From: Betaproteobacteria bacterium | GTDB taxonomy: Bacteria > Pseudomonadota > Gammaproteobacteria > Burkholderiales > Rhodocyclaceae | Assembly: GCA_016880375.1 (NCBI GenBank) | Contig: JAEHDO010000027.1 | Location: 1-5,241 of the forward strand | Direction: 5' to 3' | DNA length: 5,241 bases | Position numbers and translations under genes: made by a program | Notes under the pieces: model-generated | Database searches by the model: none | Told to the model about the DNA's origin: nothing | Seen by the model: only the letters and a program-made list of their open reading frames with translations | Part shown: positions 1-5,241 of the stretch, one piece after another | Layout of the letters: each line of letters begins with the position of its first letter | Position numbering within the stretch: the stretch's first letter is position 1

Positions 1-135
1 AATCGAATCCTCGCCGGCATGCTCGCCGACGACGCCGCGCGCAGGCGCTGGGGCGCCAGCGGCCTCGCCTGGGCCGGCACGGCCGACATCTACAGCCTGC
101 CCGAGCGCGCGGCGGATATCATCCTCAGGACATGA
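1..135 (+). CDS. waaG: WaaG (RfaG) LPS core glucosyltransferase I, C-terminal end only
   Basis: Only the last 44 codons are present, open from base 1 to the TGA at 133-135. The tail reads ...ADIYSLPERAADIIL.., which closely matches the C-terminus of E. coli WaaG as I recall it (..DLYSLPEKAADII..). WaaG is a GT-B fold, family 4 glycosyltransferase. At the cytoplasmic face of the inner membrane it adds the first hexose (glucose in enterics) to heptose II of the LPS inner core. The stop overlaps the waaP start in an ATGA at 132-135, and waaG-waaP is a standard gene order, which supports the call. The N-terminus and the catalytic residues lie outside the window. Another GT4 core transferase is possible but less likely. 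Confidence 0.85.
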   Translation, partial: NRILAGMLADDAARRRWGASGLAWAGTADIYSLPERAADIILRT

Positions 136-962
136 GCCAACCCGAGGCGCTTTTTCTCGACGAGCCGTTCCGCACGCTGTGGGCCGGACAGGATCCCTTC
201 CGCGCCGCCGCCGCCCTGCAGGGCAAGGTGCTGCGCGAACTGGAAGGCCGCCGCACCCTGCGCACCGAGGTCGGCGGGCGCGGCTACTACGTCAAGCTGC
301 ACCGCGGCGTCGGCTGGGGCGAGATCCTGAAGAACCTCGTCACGGCGCGCCTGCCGGTGCTCGGCGCCGAGCACGAGTGGCTGGCCATCCGACGCCTGAC
401 CGAGCTCGGCGTCGACACCATGAAGGCCGTCGCCTTCGGCCGCCGCGGCTCGAATCCGGCGAAGCTGGAATCCTTCATCGTCACCGAGGAGTTGGCCCCG
501 ACGGTCAGCCTGGAGGACTACTGCCGCGACTGGCCGGCGCAGCCGCCCGCGCCCGCGCTCAAGCACGCGCTGATCGCGCGCGTGGCGGAAATGGCGCGGC
601 GCATGCACCGGGGCGGCGTCAACCACCGCGACTGCTACCTCTGCCACTTCCTGCTGCACACCGAGCCGCCGCCGACGCCGGAAATGCTGCGCCTGTCGCT
701 GATCGACCTGCACCGCGCCCAGGTGCGCGCGGGCGCCGCGCCGCGGCGCTGGCGCGACAAGGATCTGGCGGCCCTGCACTTCTCGACGCTGGAGATCGGC
801 CTCACCGCCCGCGACCGGCTGCGCTTCCTGCGCGCCTACTTCGGCCGGCCGTTGCGCGAGACCTTCGACGCGGAGGCAGCGCTGCTCGCCTACCTGCAAC
901 GCGAAGGCGAACGCCTGATGGCGCGCTACCGGCGCAAGTTCGCTCCCCGGGGAAGCGCATGA
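132..962 (+). CDS. waaP: WaaP (RfaP) LPS core heptose(I) kinase
   Basis: This 276-residue protein has about the family length (E. coli WaaP is about 265) and can be aligned along nearly its whole length with E. coli WaaP from memory. Shared blocks include EPF.TLW.G.DPF near the N-terminus, LPVLGA..EW at about 74-83, GVDTM..AFG at 93-103 and SLEDYC at 126-131. WaaP is a protein-kinase-like fold enzyme that transfers phosphate from ATP to O-4 of heptose I of the LPS inner core in the cytoplasm. This phosphate supports outer-membrane integrity. The likely ATP-binding lysine is K55 (YYVKLH). The catalytic loop is HRDCYLCHFLL at 165-175 with D167 as catalytic base, and D192 in IDLHRAQ is the likely metal ligand. 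The ATG at 132 overlaps the waaG stop. An AGGA lies only one base upstream, too close to be a good ribosome site, so coupling to waaG translation is likely. The protein ends with a basic tail (RYRRKF). No defect is visible. Confidence 0.95.
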   Translation: MSQPEALFLDEPFRTLWAGQDPFRAAAALQGKVLRELEGRRTLRTEVGGRGYYVKLHRGVGWGEILKNLVTARLPVLGAEHEWLAIRRLTELGVDTMKAVAFGRRGSNPAKLESFIVTEELAPTVSLEDYCRDWPAQPPAPALKHALIARVAEMARRMHRGGVNHRDCYLCHFLLHTEPPPTPEMLRLSLIDLHRAQVRAGAAPRRWRDKDLAALHFSTLEIGLTARDRLRFLRAYFGRPLRETFDAEAALLAYLQREGERLMARYRRKFAPRGSA

Positions 963-3106
963 GCCAGTGGCAGGTGTTGCCCGGAGCAGATCCTGCAGCA
1001 GCGGCGCGCTTCGCCGACCTGGATGCCGTCTTCGCCCTCGAAGGCGAGATCGTCGCCAAGGATTCCACCACCCGCACGGTGCGCGTCGAGGTCGACGGCC
1101 GCCGCTATTACGTCAAGCGCTACCACGGCCTCGGCAAGAAGCCGCTGCGCCGCTGGTTCGGCACGCCGCGCGTGCAGCTGGAATGGGAGAACCTGCAGCG
1201 CTTCGCCGACTGGGGCATCCCTACCGCCCGGCTCGTCGCCTTCGGCCTCGAAAGCCAGGGCGGCCGCTTCGCGCGCGGGGCGCTGATCACCGCGGAGATT
1301 CCCGACACGACCGACCTGGGCAAGCTCGCCCGCAGCCACGACCCGCGGCTTAAAAGTCAGTCCTGGCGGGACGGCGTTGCCGCACAAGTGGCCGACATCG
1401 CCCGCCGCCTGCACGGTCGCCGCTTCGTGCATGGCGACCTCAAGTGGCGCAACCTGCTGGTGGACGCGGCCGGCAAGGTCTTCCTCATCGACTGTCCGAG
1501 CGGCGGCTTCTGGTGGCCGCCGTTCCTGGAATACCGCATCGTCAAGGACCTCGCCTGCCTCGACAAGGTGGCGAAGCGCCATCTCTCACGCACGCAGCGC
1601 CTGCGCTTCTACCTCGACTACGCGCGGAAGAAGAAGCTCGACGCCGCCGGCAAGCGGCGCATCCGCCAGGTCATCGGCTTCTTCGCGGGACGGGAGGCGG
1701 CGCAGGAAACCGCCGAATCCCTGCGCGCCGGCGGCCGCCGGCTGCTCGTGCCGAGCACGATAGCGCTCGACGATGACCGGAGGAAATCCCCGCGGGACGG
1801 CCGCGAGCTGGTCATCGAGCGCTGGCTGCGCATCCTGCCCGGCAAGCGGCTCACCGGCATCGGCAAATGGAACGGGCAGACCGTGCTGGCCAAGCTCTTC
1901 GTGGCCAAGCGCGGCAGCGAGCGCCACTGGCAGCGCGAATGCCGGGGCATCGACAGCCTGAAGCAGTACGACCTGCCGACCGCGAAACTGCTGGCGAGCG
2001 GCAAGCTGGAGGGGGCGGGATACTTCGTGCTCACCGAATACCTCGAGGGGGCGCACTGCCCGGACGCCACGGCGGCCGACGAACTCGGTCGGGTGTTCGA
2101 GGCGGTCGGCCGCATGCACGCCCGCGGCATCCTGCAGGAGGACGTGCATCTTGGTAATTTCCTGCTCAGGGACGGGCGTCTCTACGTCATCGACGGCGAC
2201 GCCATCCGGCCGGCCGGTTCGGAGCGCGAGCGCCTCGACAACCTGGCCCTGCTGTTCGCCCAGCTGCCGCCGTCGGCGGGCAGTGCCGCGCCGGCGGGCC
2301 TGCTGGCCGCCTACCGCAAGGGCCATCCGAACCTGGTCTTCGATGCCGCGCAGCTCGAGGCATCCATCGTCCGCGCCCGCGAAGCGCGCCTCGCCGACTA
2401 CCTCGACAAGTGCCTGCGCGACTGCAGCCTCTTCAAGTCGGCGCGACGCGCCGACCGCTTCTTCTCCCTGGTGCGCGCCGAAGCCGATTTCCTCGCCCCC
2501 CTCGTCGCCGACCCGGATGCCTGGCTGGAACAGGGCACCCCCCTCAAGCGCGGCCGCAGCGCCACGCTGGCGCTGGTCGAACTGGAGGGACGCAAGCTGG
2601 TCATCAAGCGCTACAACATCAAGAGCGCCGGCCACGCCCTTTCGCGCGCCTGGCGGCCGAGCCGCGCCTGGCATTCCTGGGTCGAGGCGCACCGACTGCG
2701 CTTCCTCGGCATCGCCACGCCGCGCCCGCTGGCGCTCATCGAGCGCCGCCTCGGCCCGCTGCGCGGCCGCGCCTGGCTCGTCAGCGAATACTGCGAGGGG
2801 CCGAGCCTGCAGGCGCGACTGGCGGAACACGCGGAGAGCGGTGTCCCCGCCAGGCTGAGGGAGGCCATCCGCGCGCTCTTCGCCAGCCTTGCCGCCGCGT
2901 GCATCAGCCACGGCGACCTGAAGGCCAGCAACTTCCTCTGCTGCGGGGAGGATCTGGTGGTGCTCGACCTGGACGCCATGCAGCAACACGGCAGCGACGA
3001 CGCCTGGCGCAAGGCCTGGCAGAAGGACCGCGCCCGCTTCCTGCGCAACTGGCCGGAGGGCAGTACCCTCCGTCGCGACATGGACGCGGCGTTGCCGCCG
3101 GCCTGA
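959..3106 (+). CDS. Three-module LPS core kinase-like fusion protein (WapP/InaA-like N-terminus)
   Basis: This 715-residue protein starts at ATG 959, which overlaps the waaP stop (ATGA 959-962) and has GGGGAAG at 949-955 as a reasonable ribosome site. The same frame stays open upstream to base 179, but that part is a shadow of waaP. Three kinase-fold modules follow one another. Module 1 (about 1-250) has K53 (YYVKRYHG), E75/E77, HGDLKWRN at 158-165 with D160, D178 in IDCP and the stretch KDLACLDKVAKRHLS. It resembles Pseudomonas WapP, a heptose kinase of about 244 residues. Module 2 (about 260-480) has K312, E327, catalytic loop QEDVHLGN at 393-400 with D395 and N400, and IDGDAIR at 411-417. 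Module 3 (about 485-715) has K550, E576, HGDLKASN at 651-658 with D653, and LDLDAM at 669-674. Modules 2-3 resemble the two-module protein PA5006 near waaP in P. aeruginosa (recalled, not searched). No signal peptide or membrane segment is visible, so it should be cytoplasmic. Phosphorylation of core heptoses is the likely role; which modules are active, and on which sugar, is unknown. Confidence 0.88.
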   Translation: MSQWQVLPGADPAAAARFADLDAVFALEGEIVAKDSTTRTVRVEVDGRRYYVKRYHGLGKKPLRRWFGTPRVQLEWENLQRFADWGIPTARLVAFGLESQGGRFARGALITAEIPDTTDLGKLARSHDPRLKSQSWRDGVAAQVADIARRLHGRRFVHGDLKWRNLLVDAAGKVFLIDCPSGGFWWPPFLEYRIVKDLACLDKVAKRHLSRTQRLRFYLDYARKKKLDAAGKRRIRQVIGFFAGREAAQETAESLRAGGRRLLVPSTIALDDDRRKSPRDGRELVIERWLRILPGKRLTGIGKWNGQTVLAKLFVAKRGSERHWQRECRGIDSLKQYDLPTAKLLASGKLEGAGYFVLTEYLEGAHCPDATAADELGRVFEAVGRMHARGILQEDVHLGNFLLRDGRLYVIDGDAIRPAGSERERLDNLALLFAQLPPSAGSAAPAGLLAAYRKGHPNLVFDAAQLEASIVRAREARLADYLDKCLRDCSLFKSARRADRFFSLVRAEADFLAPLVADPDAWLEQGTPLKRGRSATLALVELEGRKLVIKRYNIKSAGHALSRAWRPSRAWHSWVEAHRLRFLGIATPRPLALIERRLGPLRGRAWLVSEYCEGPSLQARLAEHAESGVPARLREAIRALFASLAAACISHGDLKASNFLCCGEDLVVLDLDAMQQHGSDDAWRKAWQKDRARFLRNWPEGSTLRRDMDAALPPA

Positions 3107-3118
3107 ACGTCCCCCGCC

Positions 3119-4933
3119 TTATCGAATTGCTTCTTCCGCTGGCTCGCGAAACTGCATGGCATGCAGTTTGGCGTAATGGCCGTTGAGGGCGAGCAGCTCG
3201 GCGTGGCTGCCGCGCTCGACGATGCGGCCCTGGTCCATGACCAGGATCGTGTCGGCGCGCTCGATGGTGGACAGGCGGTGGGCAATGACCAGCGTGGTAC
3301 GGCCGCTCATGGCGCGGTCGAGGGCGGCCTGGATGTGGCGCTCGGACTCGGTGTCGAGCGCCGAGGTGGCTTCGTCGAGGATGAGGATCGGCGCGTCCTT
3401 GAGCAGCGCGCGCGCAATGGCCAGGCGCTGGCGCTGGCCGCCGGAGAGCAGCACGCCGTTCTCGCCGACCAGCGTGTCGAAGCCCTGCGGCAATTTGTCG
3501 ATGAACTCGCGGGCGAAGGCGGCCTCGGCGGCGCGCTCGACGGCCTCGCGCGGCGCGCCGGCGAGGTCGCCATAGGCGATGTTGTTGGCCACGGTGTCGT
3601 TGAACAGCGTCACCTGCTGGGTGACGACGGCGACATGGCGGCGCAGATTGCGCAGGACGTAGTCCTCGACGTCCGTGCCGTCGACGAGGATCTGCCCCTC
3701 GTCGTGGTGGTAGAAGCGCGGGATGAGGTTGGCCAGGGTCGACTTGCCGCTGCCGGAACGGCCGACCAGCGCCACCATCTCCCCCGGCCGGATCGAGAAG
3801 TCGACGCCGTCGAGCACGCGCCGCTCGCCACCGGGGTAGGTGAAGGAAAGGCCGCGCACCTCGATGCGGCCGCTGACGCGTTCGCGCACCACCGTGCCGC
3901 TGTCGGTTTCGGCTGGCTCGTCGAGCTGCTCGAAGATGCTCTCGGCCGCCGCCACGCCCTTCTGGATGGTCGAGCTGACCTCGGAGAGCTGGCGGATCGG
4001 CTTCGGCAGCATCCCCGCCGCGGTGATGTAGGCCACCAGGTCGCCGGGCGAGGCCTCGCCTCGCAGCCACAATACGAGGAAGAGCAGCACGCCCATTGCG
4101 CTGTAGATGAGCAGCTGCAGAATCGGCGTGTACACCGACCCGGTGCGCACCATGCGCAACTGCCGGCTCATGTTGTTGCTGCTGGCTTCGTGGAAGCGCC
4201 GCTGTTCGTAGTCCTCGCCGCCGAAGCTGCGCACGACGCGGTGCCCCTGGATGCCCTCCGAGGCGACGTGCGTCACGTCGCCCATGGCCACCTGGATCTT
4301 CTTCGCCTGCTTGCGGAACTTGCGGCTGGCGCTGGTGACCAGCATTGCGATGACCGGCAGGATGGCGACCATCACCAGGGTCAGGCGCCAGTTCATCCAG
4401 AACAGGTAGCCGAAGAGGAAGACGATGGTCAGGCCCTCGCGGATGACGACCTTGATGGCATCGGTGGCCGCGCCCGTCACCATGGTGACGTTGAAAGTGA
4501 TGCGCGAGATCAGGTGGCCGGAGTTGTGCATGTCGAAATAACGGTCGGGCAGCCTCAGCAGGCTGTTGAACAACGCCACCCGCAGATCGTGCACCACGCC
4601 CATCGACACCCTTGCGAGGAAGTAGTTGCCGAGGTAGGAGCCGATCCCCTGCCAGGCGGCGATGAGGACGATCAGCAGCGGCACGGCGTGCATCATCTGC
4701 AGGCCGCCAACCAGCGGCACGTCGGCCAGCGTCGCTGCCGCCGGATCGACAAGCCCGTCGACAAAGAACTTCAGCACCGAGGCCAGCATGGGCTGGGACG
4801 AGGCAAAGATAAGGTAGCCGAGAATGCTGATGGCAAACCAGCCGGCATACGGCCGGACGTAGCCCAGCAGGCGCAAATACTGGCCCAGGCTGGAAGTGAC
4901 GCTGGCAGTGGCGTGCGATTCAGGGGGTTGCAT
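3119..4933 (-). CDS. msbA: MsbA lipid A-core ABC exporter/flippase
   Basis: This 604-residue half-transporter (E. coli MsbA has 582) flips lipid A-core from the inner to the outer leaflet of the inner membrane and works as a homodimer powered by ATP. The N-terminal half is the membrane domain, with hydrophobic segments at about 31-48, 83-104, 163-180, 184-200, 268-290 and 297-312. The nucleotide-binding domain starts near 355. It has Walker A GRSGSGKST at 391-399, Q-loop Q439, signature LSGGQ at 496-500, Walker B ILILDE with D520 and E521, D-loop SALD at 524-527 and H-loop H552. LFNDTVANNIAYG and GENGVLLSGGQRQR are nearly identical to E. coli MsbA, as is the end (LHAMQF). The ATG at 4933 is the furthest upstream start in frame. 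It has no clear Shine-Dalgarno, but a promoter-like element lies about 30 bases upstream. The gene converges on the kinase operon. All motifs are intact and nothing suggests a different ABC exporter. Confidence 0.95.
   Translation of the reverse strand: MQPPESHATASVTSSLGQYLRLLGYVRPYAGWFAISILGYLIFASSQPMLASVLKFFVDGLVDPAAATLADVPLVGGLQMMHAVPLLIVLIAAWQGIGSYLGNYFLARVSMGVVHDLRVALFNSLLRLPDRYFDMHNSGHLISRITFNVTMVTGAATDAIKVVIREGLTIVFLFGYLFWMNWRLTLVMVAILPVIAMLVTSASRKFRKQAKKIQVAMGDVTHVASEGIQGHRVVRSFGGEDYEQRRFHEASSNNMSRQLRMVRTGSVYTPILQLLIYSAMGVLLFLVLWLRGEASPGDLVAYITAAGMLPKPIRQLSEVSSTIQKGVAAAESIFEQLDEPAETDSGTVVRERVSGRIEVRGLSFTYPGGERRVLDGVDFSIRPGEMVALVGRSGSGKSTLANLIPRFYHHDEGQILVDGTDVEDYVLRNLRRHVAVVTQQVTLFNDTVANNIAYGDLAGAPREAVERAAEAAFAREFIDKLPQGFDTLVGENGVLLSGGQRQRLAIARALLKDAPILILDEATSALDTESERHIQAALDRAMSGRTTLVIAHRLSTIERADTILVMDQGRIVERGSHAELLALNGHYAKLHAMQFREPAEEAIR
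3145..3173. repeat. Near-perfect 29-base inverted repeat at the 3' end of msbA
   Basis: Arms AAACTGCATG (3149-3158) and CATGCAGTTT (3160-3169) are perfect reverse complements around a single central G at 3159. After one G/G mismatch (3148/3170) three more pairs follow (CGC 3145-3147 with GCG 3171-3173), giving 13 of 14 pairs. It lies inside msbA codons for AKLHAMQFR and about 40 bases past the stop of the converging kinase gene. RNA from either strand could form a hairpin. No T-tract follows on either strand, so it is not a classic intrinsic terminator. Part of the symmetry follows from coding the conserved LHxMQF end of MsbA. Confidence 0.55.
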
Positions 4934-4963
4934 GGGGCGCCGGACGGCGGAAATGATGCGGGG

Positions 4964-4972
4964 ATTCTAGCA
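4964..4972 (-). promoter_or_regulatory. Extended -10 element, likely msbA promoter
   Basis: On the minus strand this reads TGC-TAGAAT, an extended -10 (TGn plus a TATAAT-like hexamer). Transcription would begin near 4957, giving a leader of about 24 bases before the msbA ATG at 4933. The region 16-18 bases further upstream is GC-rich with no recognisable -35 hexamer, which fits an extended -10 promoter. This is sigma-70 type by inference; no transcript evidence is available. Confidence 0.6.
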
Positions 4973-4982
4973 TGGGCGGCAT

Positions 4983-4994
4983 GCCCGGCCGGGC
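4983..4994. repeat. 12-base perfect palindrome between the divergent -10 elements
   Basis: GCCCGGCCGGGC equals its own reverse complement and lies between the two outward-facing -10 elements. It adjoins a second small palindrome, GGCATGCC at 4978-4985. It could be an operator, but being all G and C in a GC-rich genome it may be chance. Confidence 0.35.
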
Positions 4995-5003
4995 TGGTAA
5001 AAT
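4995..5003 (+). promoter_or_regulatory. Extended -10 element, likely promoter of the downstream kinase gene
   Basis: The plus strand reads TGG-TAAAAT, one mismatch from TATAAT and preceded by the TGn extension. Transcription would start near 5010, leaving a leader of about 37 bases before TTG 5047. No convincing -35 is visible near 4975-4980. The element overlaps the alternative start ATG 5002-5004. If it is the true promoter, that ATG would not be in the mRNA. Confidence 0.5.
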
Positions 5004-5046
5004 GCCGCACTACGACACGCAGCCGGCCCGCCGACGGACGCCCCCC

Positions 5047-5241
5047 TTGCAGACTTTGGAACACGATGACTACCTCGCGCTGCGCGCCGGCGCCACCGTG
5101 CTGGAGCACGACCGCTATGGCGACAAGGTGCTGCAACTCGCCGACGGCAGCTACCTCAAGCTGTTCCGCCGCAAGCGCCTGATTTCCTCCGCCGCCTGGT
5201 ATCCCTACGCCCAGCGCTTCGCCGACAACGCGCTCGAATTG
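5047..5241 (+). CDS. LPS-kinase-family protein, N-terminal fragment (runs off the window end)
   Basis: An open frame continues to the last base without a stop. From TTG 5047 it gives 65 residues beginning (M)QTLEHDDYLALRAGATVLE and including GDKVLQLADGSYLKLFRRKR, where K38 is the likely ATP-binding lysine of the Kdo/WaaP kinase superfamily. This N-terminal pattern (ADG..LKLFRRKRL.SSA..YPYA.RF..NA) resembles a kinase-like protein next to msbA in pseudomonads (PA4998, recalled not searched), whose relatives are sometimes labelled toluene tolerance proteins. The start is uncertain. TTG 5047 puts the start close to the conserved region but has only a weak GGA at 5036-5038. An ATG at 5002 is in frame and would add 15 residues of R/P-rich sequence (MPHYDTQPARRRTPP), but it lies inside the likely -10 element. 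The gene is divergent from msbA. Catalytic-loop residues are beyond the window, so activity cannot be judged. Confidence 0.75.
   Translation, partial: MQTLEHDDYLALRAGATVLEHDRYGDKVLQLADGSYLKLFRRKRLISSAAWYPYAQRFADNALEL

Noticed and set aside
90..899. 269-codon minus-strand frame opposite waaP
   Set aside because: It is an antisense shadow of waaP with biased R/A/V/Q composition and no recognisable domain.
179..958. In-frame upstream extension of the three-module kinase (would give 975 residues)
   Set aside because: The translation is R/A/P-rich low-complexity text and overlaps waaP, which matches its family in another frame. ATG 959 has an SD-like site and an ATGA overlap.
1586..2989. 467-codon open frame on the minus strand opposite the kinase fusion
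   Set aside because: It is an antisense shadow of a well-supported coding region, with no motif or ribosome site.
3086..3098. GCGGC-GTT-GCCGC stem-loop just before the kinase stop as a terminator
   Set aside because: The stem is only five pairs, lies inside the coding sequence, and is not followed by a T-tract.
2904..4070. 388-codon minus-strand frame spanning the convergent junction
   Set aside because: It is an R/A/P/G-rich shadow in another frame of msbA that continues opposite the kinase gene; it shows no family features.
3161..5182. 673-codon open frame on the plus strand, antisense to msbA
   Set aside because: The composition is rich in H, D, Q, A and R, typical of a GC-rich antisense shadow. 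It has no recognisable domain, and the opposite strand encodes a complete MsbA.

Overview
This GC-rich window (by eye about two thirds G+C) comes from the lipopolysaccharide (LPS) inner-core region of a Gram-negative bacterium. Codon use strongly favours G/C in the third position. The gene content (waaG, waaP, a WapP-like kinase, msbA) and the TGnTAnAAT-type promoters suggest a proteobacterium. A betaproteobacterium, perhaps of the Rhodocyclales, seems most likely, but a pseudomonad-like gammaproteobacterium cannot be excluded from sequence alone.

Layout: (1) 1-135, + strand, the last 44 codons of waaG, the core glucosyltransferase. (2) 132-962, + strand, waaP, the heptose(I) kinase. (3) 959-3106, + strand, a 715-residue protein made of three successive LPS-kinase-like modules: a WapP/InaA-like first module and a tandem pair resembling a second pseudomonad-type core kinase-like protein. 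Genes 1-3 are joined by two 4-base ATGA stop/start overlaps and look like one translationally coupled operon. (4) 3119-4933, - strand, msbA, the lipid A-core flippase, converging on the kinase operon with a gap of only 12 bases. (5) 4934-5046, a 113-base divergent promoter region with two extended -10 elements facing away from each other. (6) about 5047 to the window end, + strand, the N-terminus of one more LPS-kinase-family protein.

Together the genes describe late inner-core assembly. WaaG adds the first outer-core hexose, WaaP phosphorylates heptose I, the additional kinase-like modules probably phosphorylate (or help phosphorylate) other core sugars, and MsbA then flips the finished lipid A-core across the inner membrane. 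Five kinase-like modules are encoded within 5.2 kb.

The most notable item is the three-module kinase protein, whose middle module has an altered catalytic loop. Next are a near-perfect 29-base palindrome at the 3' end of msbA, just past the convergent junction, and the compact divergent promoter region with an ambiguous start for the last gene. I see no RNA genes, CRISPR arrays, insertion sequences or phage genes. I do not see a wholly novel system here; the unusual part is the kinase fusion inside a recognisable LPS locus.
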